Source: SXOA01 sp051004015 (GTDB lineage: Bacteria > Planctomycetota > Planctomycetia > Pirellulales > Pirellulaceae). Taken from it: 64,000 nt of DNA. The notes beneath the pieces are model-generated. The model saw only the letters and a list, made by a program, of their open reading frames with translations. It did not search any database and had not been told where the DNA came from. The stretch covers positions 1 through 64,000 of the forward strand of contig JBPCKT010000150.1 of NCBI GenBank assembly GCA_051004015.1, in the 5' to 3' direction. The position numbers and the translations under genes were made by a program. Below are positions 1 through 8,423 of the stretch, piece after piece (position 1 is the stretch's first letter; the number at the start of each line of letters is the position of its first letter).

Positions 1-128
1 AAAAAAGTGGAGAGCGTGCGGCGGTGGTGTGGGGGTGGGGGTGGCGGGGTGTTGCTCTCTCGCCTTTCCTGTGTGTTTTTCTTCGGGGTTCTCCGCTCCC
101 CCCCCCCCACTTTCCTGGAACGTCCCCG

Positions 129-1229
129 ATGCCTTTGCAAGTCGTCTGCCCCACCTGCAATGCCAAACTCCGTGCCCCCGATACGGCCGCGGGGAAGAAG
201 ACGAAATGCCCCAAATGCCAGGCGGTGATTTCCGTCCCCGCCGATGCTCCGCAAGCGCCGGCGGCCTCGCCAGGGTCCGCGAAAAAAGCCGAAAACTGGC
301 ACATGCAGACGACGGACGGCAGCCAGTTTGGCCCGGTCCCGCGCACGGAGCTCGATGCCTGGTTCAAGGAAGGCCGCATCTCGGCCGATTGCCAGCTCTT
401 GAAAGAAGGCGCCGACCAGTGGCAATGGGCAAGCGAGATCTATCCCAGCTTGGAACAGCCGGAGCCAACCGTTGCACCCTCCAAGCAAGCTGCCGGGTTC
501 GATTTCCTGGGGCCCGCCGTTCCAACCAACAGCGACCCGCTCAGCCTGGGGAATGCCGCGCTCGGCACGCCGCTTCCCTCGACGGCACTTTCCAACTACC
601 AGGCACCCTCACAAGCCAGCGCACCAAGCTTTGGCGGCGCCAGCTTGGGCGGCACTCCAATTCCCTCCTACGGCGGTGGTTACGGCGCTCCCGCGAATCC
701 GTACTCCAGTCCCAGCGTGGCGTCGTACAGCAATTACGGCAAGCAAGCCCGGGCCGGCCTCCACCCCATGGTCGTGATCGCGTCCATCATCGAGTTTTTG
801 CAAGGGGGACTCTATCTGCTAGGTTCGCTGGGATTTGGCGTGTTCATGATCATTCTCCTGGTGGGTGGCGCGGCCATCGCCACCAATGCGCCCTCGAATA
901 ATAACCCCGACAACGAAGCGGCGATGGCGGCCATCGCGGCAATGTCCGGCATGGGCGCTTTGTGCTTGCTCCCCTTTGCCCTCCTCTTCCTCGCCTTGTC
1001 GATCCTGATGATCTATACGGGAGTGGGTCTGCTCAAGAAGCGGTTCTGGGCCAAGATCGTCGCCATTGTGATGAGCATCCTGCATCTGCTGCCGCAGTTG
1101 CTGATGCTGTTCCTGTCCATTATCAGTCTTGACCCCTGCAACTTGATTACCTCGCTCGTCGGCATCGCGCTCAACGCTACCGTCCTGGTAGCCATGCTCA
1201 TCCCGGACGGCACCAGCGATTTTACATAG
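129..1229 (+). CDS. Zinc-ribbon and GYF-like domain membrane protein
   Basis: A 366-residue protein read from the ATG at 129; the frame is open further upstream but that part is a low-complexity C/G tract. Residues 1-31 form a short zinc ribbon with CPTC (7-10) and CPKC (27-30). About residues 57-105 resemble a GYF_2 domain (WHMQTTDGSQFGPV followed by ELDAWFKEGRI), which in this family binds proline-rich peptides. A Pro/Ser/Gly/Tyr-rich linker follows, then about four hydrophobic segments in the C-terminal third. This architecture is common in planctomycetes and of unknown role; a membrane-anchored adaptor is an inference. The ribosome-binding site is weak (TGGAA). Confidence 0.8.
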   Translation: MPLQVVCPTCNAKLRAPDTAAGKKTKCPKCQAVISVPADAPQAPAASPGSAKKAENWHMQTTDGSQFGPVPRTELDAWFKEGRISADCQLLKEGADQWQWASEIYPSLEQPEPTVAPSKQAAGFDFLGPAVPTNSDPLSLGNAALGTPLPSTALSNYQAPSQASAPSFGGASLGGTPIPSYGGGYGAPANPYSSPSVASYSNYGKQARAGLHPMVVIASIIEFLQGGLYLLGSLGFGVFMIILLVGGAAIATNAPSNNNPDNEAAMAAIAAMSGMGALCLLPFALLFLALSILMIYTGVGLLKKRFWAKIVAIVMSILHLLPQLLMLFLSIISLDPCNLITSLVGIALNATVLVAMLIPDGTSDFT

Positions 1230-1238
1230 AGCGCGAAT

Positions 1239-1340
1239 CGGCGAGCGGCCTGCGTAAGCTGGCCGGTGAGTTTCTTCGCGAGTCGTCATCGATTTCGCGT
1301 GCGCCAAGTGACCGGCCAGCTTACGCAAGCCGCTCGCCGG
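1239..1340. repeat. Inverted repeat, GCGAGCGGC family, copy 1
   Basis: Two arms of about 29 bp (1239-1267 and 1311-1340) are near-perfect reverse complements with the core GCGTAAGCTGGCCGGT, separated by a 43-bp loop. A second copy lies at 4899-5003, so this is a dispersed palindromic element. It sits between the convergent ends of the zinc-ribbon gene and the TonB receptor gene. Confidence 0.85.
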
Positions 1341-1367
1341 TCACTGGGATTTCACATCGCAAGGACA

Positions 1368-3383
1368 TTACCAAATCACATTCAACCCGCCGTAAGCTCC
1401 GAAGCCAGGCGTCCCAAAGCCGCGGACTTCTTCGTAATACGTGTTGGTGATGTTGTCGAGCCGAGCGAAGAGCTGCACCCGCTCCGTCGCCTGATAGGCG
1501 CCGCTCAGGTTCAGCAGCATGTACTGGTCCAGTTTTTGATTGCCCGTGTCGAGCCGCTGGCCGACGTAGATGGTGGACAGCGTGAGGGACGAGCGATTGT
1601 CCTGCGATGTGCGGGTGAAGGAGAGCAGCATCTTGTGCCGCGGACGGCGGACGAGCTGTGCGCCGGTGTCCAGGTTCAGCGTGTCGTCCAGCGTGTACCC
1701 GGCGTTCATCAAGAGCTGCTGGGTGAGGAGCGAATTCAGCGTCAGCTCGACTCCGCTGGACCGGGACCGGCCGACGTTGGCCAGCGAAAACGTATTGAAG
1801 TCGAAAATGATGAGATCCCGGAAATCATTGCGGAAATAGGTCGCATCGAAATACAGAGCCTCACCCCAAATCTGCTGGCGAGCGCCGACGTCCCACCCCT
1901 TGCTCCGCTCGGGCCGCAGGTTGGGGTTGCCGAAGGCGAACAAGTTCTCCGCCAACGCCGGCTGGCGAAATCCGGTCCCCAGCGAGCCGTGGAAAGCCGT
2001 CCCCAGGGGATCGATCCGGTACAGGCTAGTAAAGCGGTACGTCTGCGCACTGCCGGCCCGGCTGGTGTCATCCCAGCGGTAGCCGGCGGTATTGAACCAG
2101 TTCGGACCGATCTGAAAGGCGTCCTGGAGCCAGACCCCTTTGATATTCTGAGTTGCCTGAGGGTTCAGTGAGGAAACCGCGTCTTCCGCCAGGTAGTTGG
2201 CCCCGGCGGAGAGCGTGTTGGTCTCGGCAAGAAGGGCGCTGGCCTGATAGTCGAACTCCCGCGTCTGCCCGTGAAATGCCGGCGGAATGAAGGGGCCGGA
2301 ATCGGTGTCTCGTCGATTCACGTCGTTGAGATTGAAGCCGACCTTCTGCTGGATCAGTCCGTCCACTGCCCAGTTCGTGAGCTGCACACGGTTCGAGAAG
2401 TTCTTGGTGAGATTCTTCCGGATCAGGTTGTCGATTGGCAGGCCGCTGAAGAAGTCGAAATCGTCAATCTCAGCCGCGGCATCGACGTAACGGAACACGT
2501 AGTCCACATTCCAGTTGTCGCCGACGTTGTAGCCCAAGCGGCCGGAGACCGTGCCGTTGTTGTACGAATCATGCTCGGTGTTTCCATTTCTCGCGCTGGC
2601 CGCGGAAATGCCCCCCGTGCTGAGAAAGGAGCCGGTGACGGCGTAGTAAGCGCGGTCACTGCCGCCACTGGCGGAGAGGCTGGTCTGGCCGGTGTTAAAA
2701 CTCCCCCCCATGCCACTCGCCCGCACCGAGAGAGGTCCCTGCCCGCGCTTGGTGATGATGTTCACGACGCCCCCTATCGCATCGCTGCCGTAGACCATGC
2801 TTTGCGGGCCGCGGAGGACCTCGATCCGCTCGATGTTATCGACGGTCAGGTTGGAGAAGTCGAACGCCCGTGAGGCGCTGCTGGGATCATTGAGCGGAAT
2901 GCCGTCGAGCAAGACCTTGGTATGTGCCGAGTTGCCTCCGCGGAGAAAGACCGAGGTGAGCCCTCCGGGTCCACCTTGGCGGACGACATCGACGCCGAGT
3001 TGCCCGCGCAGGACTTCCGCCACCGTGTTCTGACCGCTGCGCTCGATCTGCTCCTGGGTAATGACGCTGACCGAGCTGCCGCTCTCGCTGGCGGGCGTGG
3101 GGTTGCGGTTGGGAGAGAAGACGGCATCACCTTCCAGCGGCTCCGCGGGAAAGCTGCCGATCCGCCCTGGGATGATGGTGGGCGGGAGCTCCGGGATGGG
3201 CTCCTCCGGGGGCTGATCCGTGAGGCGAGCCGCCGCTTGGGCCAACTCTACCTCTTGCAATGCGACCTCGGCACCTTGTTCTTCAGGCGGTTGCTGCGCA
3301 ACGAGGGGGCGCGCTAAACCGCAAGCGAGCAGTACGATGAGGCAACGCACCCATGTGCGTGCGCAAGAAGACATCCCAACCAT
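1368..3383 (-). CDS. btuB: TonB-dependent outer-membrane receptor, BtuB-like (cobalamin uptake)
   Basis: A 671-residue outer-membrane receptor. A signal peptide (hydrophobic stretch CLIVLLACGLARPLVA, about residues 14-29) is followed by a proline-rich spacer, a plug domain (VSVITQEQIERSGQNTVAEV, then FLRGGNSAHTKVLLDGIPLN and RGPQSMVYGSDAIGGVVNI) and a beta-barrel ending in an aromatic residue (NVIW). The plug is of the BtuB/vitamin B12 receptor type. The start at 3383 is supported by AAGGAG (3389-3394, minus strand); a second in-frame ATG follows three codons later. A cobalamin riboswitch directly upstream makes B12 or another corrinoid the probable substrate. No btuFCD genes are in the window. 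Confidence 0.9.
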   Translation of the reverse strand: MVGMSSCARTWVRCLIVLLACGLARPLVAQQPPEEQGAEVALQEVELAQAAARLTDQPPEEPIPELPPTIIPGRIGSFPAEPLEGDAVFSPNRNPTPASESGSSVSVITQEQIERSGQNTVAEVLRGQLGVDVVRQGGPGGLTSVFLRGGNSAHTKVLLDGIPLNDPSSASRAFDFSNLTVDNIERIEVLRGPQSMVYGSDAIGGVVNIITKRGQGPLSVRASGMGGSFNTGQTSLSASGGSDRAYYAVTGSFLSTGGISAASARNGNTEHDSYNNGTVSGRLGYNVGDNWNVDYVFRYVDAAAEIDDFDFFSGLPIDNLIRKNLTKNFSNRVQLTNWAVDGLIQQKVGFNLNDVNRRDTDSGPFIPPAFHGQTREFDYQASALLAETNTLSAGANYLAEDAVSSLNPQATQNIKGVWLQDAFQIGPNWFNTAGYRWDDTSRAGSAQTYRFTSLYRIDPLGTAFHGSLGTGFRQPALAENLFAFGNPNLRPERSKGWDVGARQQIWGEALYFDATYFRNDFRDLIIFDFNTFSLANVGRSRSSGVELTLNSLLTQQLLMNAGYTLDDTLNLDTGAQLVRRPRHKMLLSFTRTSQDNRSSLTLSTIYVGQRLDTGNQKLDQYMLLNLSGAYQATERVQLFARLDNITNTYYEEVRGFGTPGFGAYGGLNVIW

Positions 3384-3430
3384 GAAAACTCCTTTTCCCT
3401 CCCACGGGGAAAGTGCGGTAACGATGGAGC

Positions 3431-3569
3431 TTCCGGACCAGATATCCTGGCTTGGGGTCGTCCTACTTGCCTGCCTTCCCGGCGTGAGCCAGTGGCATCG
3501 GTGGCGTTCGTCACCCTTACAGTCGCGGGGCGGCGGGAGCTTTGCACTCCACTTCCCTGAAATCCGAAA
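3431..3569 (-). promoter_or_regulatory. Cobalamin riboswitch
   Basis: Read on the minus strand, the leader of the TonB receptor gene carries the cobalamin-aptamer landmarks in order: P1 strand TTTCGGA (3563-3569), GGGAAGTGGAGTG, CCCGCGACTGTAAGG, GATGCCACTGG, GCCGGGAAGGC, CCCCAAGCCAGGATA, then CTGG and the closing P1 strand TCCGGAA (3431-3437). A small hairpin (TTTCCC/GGGAAA, 3394-3412) touches the AAGGAG ribosome-binding site at 3389-3394, and no U-tract terminator lies between aptamer and gene, so translational control is the likelier mode. Repression of the receptor by B12 is expected from the family. Confidence 0.93.
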
Positions 3570-3675
3570 GACGTAAATCTCGTAGGCAGCTAGCAGCCGC
3601 GAGTCGTCGCCGGCAGCCGAGCGGCCTACCCGATTACATCGGCTCTAGGGGCTGTGCGGATGATAGGGAGTTCAC

Positions 3676-3707
3676 AAAAAAAGGCCCAGCGCGGGAGCGC
3701 TGGACCT
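3676..3707 (-). terminator. Rho-independent terminator of the DUF1559 gene
   Basis: On the minus strand a perfect 7-bp stem CCAGCGC/GCGCTGG with a TCCC loop (extendable by AGG/CCT across one mismatch) is followed by GCC and seven T residues. It lies about 30 bp after the stop of the DUF1559 gene and separates it from the riboswitch leader. Confidence 0.85.
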
Positions 3708-3735
3708 GGGAGAGGCGGCCGTTGTCTTCGTGCGA

Positions 3736-4755
3736 TTAGTAGTCGTCGTTCAGAATTGGGTTTTGCTGAAAGAGGGGATAAGGCCGGCGAGCACCGTTTC
3801 CATTACGAACGGGGGTAACGGCATCCGGGTCCTCCGTCCTCCGCCCATTGCTGCTCATCAGGCGGCAGAAGACGTTGTACTGAATGCTATCGCCGATGAA
3901 CTTTGTCGAACCGTCCGCCATCACGACGTTGAAGCCGTTAGGATGGAAACTGCCGGGGCGGGCGTGATTGGCGTCCAGATCATAGGAGAAATTGGAGGGA
4001 AGCTCCTTGTTGAGTCCCGGGAACGTCGAAAAGGTTGGCGCGGTGGGGTCGAGCCAGATCACTCCGAAGTAGAATTCGTGGCGATCGGTGGCAGGAGCAT
4101 TGGCCGTAACAACCGCATTGTCGATGCGCCACGTCAGCAGATTGACGTTTTCGGCGAACATGATGGTGTTCGTCGTGCCGTCCCCATTGGTAACATCGGC
4201 GAGCGAGGCGTGAAAGATTGGCTTGCCGCTGAAGCTGACGCGATCCGCGAACATGCCGTTGGCGAGGTAGTCCAGGGGACTGTTCGACGGAAGGTTGGCT
4301 TCGGGCTCATAGTTCATCCGGCCTGAGTTAATGCCGTACGACAAGGGGTTATCCGGTCCGCTATCCGCATTGTCATCGGTGGTGCATTTGAGAAGCGGAA
4401 GGTTGAAGTTTAGCGCAGTGTTGGTGAGGTCGTTGATATTCACCCCGTTCGCTGCAAATTTATCGATAGCCCTGGCCGCGTTGTTATCCATGGCCGGCAT
4501 CAAGGCATTCACCCAGGTATAGATTTGCCCTGAGCTCGCGCTGAAATAGCGGGAAGCGGGGAGGTTCTGTCTCGAGGCTTCCACGTCGATCGTCATCTGC
4601 CCAATTTGCCGCAGGTTGGACGAACACTGCATCCGACGGGCCGCCTCCCGCGCGGCCTGCACTGCCGGCAGAAGCAGCGCCATGAGCACCCCGATAATTG
4701 AAATCACCACCAGCATCTCCACCAGCGTGAAGCCTCTGTTCTTGCGGAGCGACAT
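3736..4755 (-). CDS. DUF1559 domain-containing pilin-like secreted protein
   Basis: A 339-residue protein with a type IV pilin/pseudopilin N-terminus: RGFTLVEMLVVISIIGVLMA, with cleavage expected before F and N-methylation, followed by the family sequence LLPAVQAAREAARRMQCSSN. The C-terminus has the H-x9-DG signature (HPNGFNVVMADGS). The family is massively expanded in planctomycetes and probably forms surface or periplasmic pseudopilus-like assemblies; the exact role is unknown. The start is fixed by AGGAGG five bases before the ATG. Its own terminator follows and the inverted repeat at 4899-5003 lies upstream, so it appears monocistronic. Confidence 0.92.
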   Translation of the reverse strand: MSLRKNRGFTLVEMLVVISIIGVLMALLLPAVQAAREAARRMQCSSNLRQIGQMTIDVEASRQNLPASRYFSASSGQIYTWVNALMPAMDNNAARAIDKFAANGVNINDLTNTALNFNLPLLKCTTDDNADSGPDNPLSYGINSGRMNYEPEANLPSNSPLDYLANGMFADRVSFSGKPIFHASLADVTNGDGTTNTIMFAENVNLLTWRIDNAVVTANAPATDRHEFYFGVIWLDPTAPTFSTFPGLNKELPSNFSYDLDANHARPGSFHPNGFNVVMADGSTKFIGDSIQYNVFCRLMSSNGRRTEDPDAVTPVRNGNGARRPYPLFQQNPILNDDY

Positions 4756-4898
4756 AAGCGCCTCCTGTTCCCAAAGAAGTTGTTCCGTTGTCCGGCGAAC
4801 GCCGGCTCTCGAATGACACAGCCTTCAGTCTCCCACTTCAGAATGCGGTTGTCGAGAGATTTACGCGGATTTTTCTTTAGAGATTGGCCTTTCTAGGG

Positions 4899-5003
4899 AC
4901 CGGCGAGCGGCCAGCGTAAGCTGGCCGGTCATGTGGAAGCGGCGAAAAGGACCGCCCTGGCGAGGGGGGGACTCACCAGCCAGCTTACGCAGGCCGCTCG
5001 CCC
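4899..5003. repeat. Inverted repeat, GCGAGCGGC family, copy 2
   Basis: Arms 4899-4929 and 4976-5003 match those of the 1239-1340 element (core GCGTAAGCTGGCCGGT and its complement) around a different loop. It lies between the divergent DUF1559 gene and the gene starting at 5031. Nothing else was recognised between 4756 and 4898. Confidence 0.85.
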
Positions 5004-5030
5004 GCCATTTTGCGGCCTAGACTTGCCGGT

Positions 5031-5453
5031 ATGCTGCGCGCCTCCGTCCCACCTTCCAGCCGGCTGTATTGGCGGCGAGTTTTTCTCGCTCCGGTCTGCC
5101 TCTGCGCGGTGGCCGCCCTGCACCTCTATCGCGTAAGTGCCTGCGGCCAAACGCCTTGGAAGGGGGGTGGCTTCGGGATGTTCTCGACCGTGGACAGTGA
5201 GGACAACCGGTTTCTCCGCTGTCGGAAGGTGGAGCAGGCCAAGGACGTTGCCGTGCCCGTCCCGCGATACCTTAGCCGCGAAGAGCTCCGATTGCGGGTC
5301 GCACCGACGTCCGCTCGTCTGACCCTATTGGCCGGGCTCATGGCGGAACACGAGCAAGCTCCGGTCGTGGTCGAGGTCTGGCAATATCGGTTTGATACTC
5401 GCACCAATAAGCTGCTGGCCCAGAAACGGAGCGAAGCGAGGGGAACGCCATGA
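5031..5453 (+). CDS. Small anchored protein of unknown function, coupled to the next gene
   Basis: About 140 residues from the ATG at 5031 (an earlier in-frame ATG at 5010 is next to the repeat arm and less likely). One hydrophobic segment near the N-terminus (VFLAPVCLCAVAALHLY), then a polar domain that may face the periplasm; no family was recognised. The stop TGA overlaps the next ATG (ATGA at 5450-5453), which implies translational coupling and joint function with the following membrane protein. Confidence 0.65.
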   Translation: MLRASVPPSSRLYWRRVFLAPVCLCAVAALHLYRVSACGQTPWKGGGFGMFSTVDSEDNRFLRCRKVEQAKDVAVPVPRYLSREELRLRVAPTSARLTLLAGLMAEHEQAPVVVEVWQYRFDTRTNKLLAQKRSEARGTP

Positions 5454-6373
5454 ACGCCTTGGCCCCTTCACCGCTTCGCCGATTGCGGGAACTGAATCTC
5501 CGGCTGCCGGCCCTCGCGCCGCTCCGGGTCTTGCCGCTGCTCACGGTCATCCTGCTGCTGTTCAACCTGGCGGCGAGCGGCCTGCTCTTCGCGCCGCTGG
5601 CCGGCTGGTTCGCCGTCGGCGTCGCGCTGCCGTGGCTGCTGAGAACTGCACTATTCTGGTACGTGACGGCGACCATCCTGGGGACCGGTGTCTATTTCAC
5701 TTGGGAGTCCGCGGACAACCATCGTTACCTGTTCGTCTACTGGTCGCTCGCACTGTGCGGCACATTTTCGCTGCCGCGGGCAGAACAACCGCTCGCGCTG
5801 GCCACTTCGAGCCGTTGGCTGCTGGGGCTGTGCATGGTCCTGGCGGCCGTTTGGAAAATCGCCAGCCCCGATTATCTGAGCGGCTCGTTTTTTCATTATG
5901 AGCTCTTGGCGGACGAGCGATTCGCTCACTTCGCATCCTGGACGAGCGGCCTCTCTCTCGAGCAACTGGCGGATAATCGCGCGCTACGGGAGTCGCTCGT
6001 GGCAGGTAGCCTCACAGGAACTGAGCTGAGCGAGGTGCAGCTGCACTCCGCTCCCAGCGTCGGAACGATCGCCAGGCTCCTCACCTGGTGGACGCTTGGT
6101 ATCGAAGGACTGCTCGCGGCGCTCTTTCTCGGCGCCGCCATCTTCGCCCGTCGCCCCCGCCTGGTCCTGGCCGCCAACCTCGCCCTGCTTCTCTTCGCCG
6201 CCACCACCTTCGCCGTCGCCCCCGTCCGCGGCTTTGGCGGCGTCTTAATGCTGCTGGGCCTGGCCCAGTGCGAGCCGGAACAGAAAGGGTTCCGCTATGC
6301 CTTCCTCGCCGCATTCGTTCTGATGCAGCTCTGCACGCTCCCGCTGATGGACCTGCTGGCTCTGCTGTATTAA
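5450..6373 (+). CDS. Polytopic membrane protein of unknown function
   Basis: A 307-residue protein with about seven hydrophobic segments, including LPLLTVILLLFNLAASGLLF, TALFWYVTATILGTGVYF and LVLAANLALLLFAATTFAVA. A polar loop in the middle (about residues 150-200) separates the two halves. The layout resembles HTTM/DoxX-like membrane proteins, but no diagnostic motif was found, so the function is open. It overlaps the preceding gene by four bases, suggesting a two-subunit membrane complex. Confidence 0.7.
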   Translation: MNALAPSPLRRLRELNLRLPALAPLRVLPLLTVILLLFNLAASGLLFAPLAGWFAVGVALPWLLRTALFWYVTATILGTGVYFTWESADNHRYLFVYWSLALCGTFSLPRAEQPLALATSSRWLLGLCMVLAAVWKIASPDYLSGSFFHYELLADERFAHFASWTSGLSLEQLADNRALRESLVAGSLTGTELSEVQLHSAPSVGTIARLLTWWTLGIEGLLAALFLGAAIFARRPRLVLAANLALLLFAATTFAVAPVRGFGGVLMLLGLAQCEPEQKGFRYAFLAAFVLMQLCTLPLMDLLALLY

Positions 6374-6419
6374 CCTACGGCAAAGAACCACTCACCACTC
6401 ACCACTCTACTCCCTCCTC

Positions 6420-7652
6420 ATGTCCCGCCTCCTCGACCGCTTCCTGCGCTACGTGCGGATCGATACGACCGCCAGCGATACTTCGACAACATACCCAAGC
6501 TCTCCCGGCCAGCTTGTGCTCGGCAAGCTCTTGGCCGACGAACTTCGACAGATGGGAGCCGCGGATGTGGAGCACGATTCGCATGGCCTGGTCTGGGCAA
6601 CCGTGCCGGCGACGAATGGCAAGACCAAACCGGTGGTGGCGTTCAATGCCCATGTCGATACCTCGCCGGAAACGACGGGCAAGAACGTCCAGCCGCAGAT
6701 GCTGGAAAAGTATGCCGGCGGGGACATCGTCCTCCCTGCCGACAGAACCAAGGTCATCCGCATCGAGGAGAATGCAGAGCTCCTCGGCCTGATGGGCAAA
6801 ACGCTGATCACCACCGACGGCACCACGCTGCTGGGCTCCGATGATAAGTCGGGGGTGGCGGTGATTATGGAGCTGGCGAACCATCTGCTGGAGCATCCCG
6901 AAATTCAGCATGGCCCGGTTCGCATCCTGTTCACGTGCGACGAGGAGATCGGCCACGGCATTGACCACGTGGACCTGACCAAGCTGGCCGCTGATGTTTG
7001 CTATACGCTGGATGGAGGCGGGCATGACGAGATTGACACCGAGACGTTCTCCGCCGATCTCGCGGTCATCACCGTCCGCGGGGTTAACATCCATCCTTCC
7101 ATCGGCAAAGGGCGGCTGGTGAACGCCCTGCGGGCCGCGGGGACTCTGCTCGACCGGCTGCCGCGGGGGATGTCACCGGAAACCACCGACGGCCGGCAGG
7201 GGTTTTTGCACCCGTACGCCATCGAAGGGGGCGTGGCCGAAGTGAAGATCAAATGCATCTTGCGGGATTTCGATACCCAGGAGCTCGCGGTCAAAGCCGA
7301 TCTGCTCCGGGCCCTCGCCAAAGAGGTGGAACAGGAGCACCCCGGCACCCGGATTGAAGTGCAAGTCATCAAGCAATACCGCAATCTGGGGGACGGCCTC
7401 AAAAAGGAGCCCCGGGCCGTCGCTTTCGCCCAGGAAGCCCACCGCCGACTAGGGCGGCAGGCCCGGTTGACCATCATTCGCGGCGGCACCGACGGCAGCC
7501 AGTTCACCGAGCGGGGCCTGCCCACCCCCAACCTGTCCACGGGCGAGCACAACCCGCATTCCCCCCTGGAATGGACCTGCCTGGAGGAAATGGAGGAGGC
7601 CTGCCAGGTGCTGGTGGAATTGGTGCAGGTCTGGGGCGAAGCTGGCAAATAA
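6420..7652 (+). CDS. pepT: Peptidase T (tripeptide aminopeptidase, M20B)
   Basis: A 410-residue cytoplasmic aminopeptidase that removes the N-terminal residue of tripeptides. M20 metallopeptidase motifs are complete: NAHVDTS (zinc ligand H78 and D80), LLGSDDKSG (bridging Asp about 141), CDEEIGHG (catalytic and ligand Glu 175-176), DGGG near 200, and GEHNPHS for the last His ligand. Length agrees with bacterial PepT (about 408). No clear Shine-Dalgarno sequence precedes the ATG. Confidence 0.95.
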   Translation: MSRLLDRFLRYVRIDTTASDTSTTYPSSPGQLVLGKLLADELRQMGAADVEHDSHGLVWATVPATNGKTKPVVAFNAHVDTSPETTGKNVQPQMLEKYAGGDIVLPADRTKVIRIEENAELLGLMGKTLITTDGTTLLGSDDKSGVAVIMELANHLLEHPEIQHGPVRILFTCDEEIGHGIDHVDLTKLAADVCYTLDGGGHDEIDTETFSADLAVITVRGVNIHPSIGKGRLVNALRAAGTLLDRLPRGMSPETTDGRQGFLHPYAIEGGVAEVKIKCILRDFDTQELAVKADLLRALAKEVEQEHPGTRIEVQVIKQYRNLGDGLKKEPRAVAFAQEAHRRLGRQARLTIIRGGTDGSQFTERGLPTPNLSTGEHNPHSPLEWTCLEEMEEACQVLVELVQVWGEAGK

Positions 7653-7670
7653 TTTAGAAACGTTAACGAA

Positions 7671-7698
7671 TTGACAGGGAGTTTGGTTTTGGTAATCT
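7671..7698 (+). promoter_or_regulatory. Sigma-70-type promoter
   Basis: A perfect -35 TTGACA (7671-7676), a 16-bp spacer and a -10 TAATCT (7693-7698) predict a start near 7705, ahead of the small membrane protein at 7749 and the DUF2752 gene. The +1 position is inferred. Confidence 0.65.
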
Positions 7699-7748
7699 AA
7701 GCGTGCCTCTCAGGCTCGTTCTTTCAACCAATTCACGGAGTGCGCATC

Positions 7749-7889
7749 ATGCCGCAGGGAAAAGAAGTCTTTTTAGGGCTGAACCAGAACGGGGTTATTG
7801 TCGCCATCATCTTGTTCTTCGTTTGCTTTCCGCTTTGCTGGATACCGCTGGTGGTGGACTCGTTGAAGTCGGATCCCAACGCCAAGTAG
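7749..7889 (+). CDS. Small single-span membrane protein (46 aa)
   Basis: The ATG at 7749 follows GGAG by eight bases and encodes 46 residues: a short polar N-terminus, one transmembrane helix (VIVAIILFFVCFPLCWIPLV) and a short charged tail ending in DPNAK. It lies 17 bp before the DUF2752 gene and shares its promoter, so both probably act in one membrane complex. Function unknown. Confidence 0.65.
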   Translation: MPQGKEVFLGLNQNGVIVAIILFFVCFPLCWIPLVVDSLKSDPNAK

Positions 7890-7906
7890 TGGCGGCAGTT
7901 GGCATT

Positions 7907-8341
7907 ATGTCCTTGGAAACGGCAATCACGCCTGTGGAGCGCCCGTCCGCGCCACAGGTCCTTAAATCGCTGTGGCGGTTCGTTCTGCGAACGCTCTTCA
8001 TCGTCATGCTGACGGTGTATGTCGGCTGGAACGTGTTCTGGCTGGCACAATTGCGGATTGCTCCGTCACTGTTTCAATCGCTAACGGGGCTCCCCTGTCC
8101 CACGACCGGCTGCACACGGAGCTTCTTTGCCCTCTGCCGCGGCGAATGGCTGGAATCGCTGCGCTTCAACGCCCTCCTTCTTCCCATCTGCGGGCTGCTG
8201 ATCGCGACGGTCCTGCAATTGACCGGACAGCTTGTGACGCGGCGACGGCTCTCCTTGTCGCACGTGCTGGTGGTTTTGTGGGGAATTGTCTTGCCGCTGG
8301 CCTGGGTTCTGAAACTGGCTGGCGACTCGCGCTATTGGTAG
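7907..8341 (+). CDS. DUF2752 domain-containing membrane protein
   Basis: 144 residues from the ATG at 7907. The DUF2752 signature CPTTGCTRSFFALCRGEW (about residues 64-81) lies between hydrophobic segments near residues 25-50, 90-110 and 120-138. The conserved Cys pair and Arg are typical of the family, whose function is not established. It follows the 46-residue membrane protein in the same transcript. The frame is open upstream of 7907, but that part overlaps the small gene. Confidence 0.85.
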   Translation: MSLETAITPVERPSAPQVLKSLWRFVLRTLFIVMLTVYVGWNVFWLAQLRIAPSLFQSLTGLPCPTTGCTRSFFALCRGEWLESLRFNALLLPICGLLIATVLQLTGQLVTRRRLSLSHVLVVLWGIVLPLAWVLKLAGDSRYW

Positions 8342-8423
8342 ACGCTTGCTGTTGGACGAAACCGCCTGCGGGAATACAATCGGCGGCTCCAGCTTCTCCT
8401 ACTCGCGTCAAGGATGACGTGCC

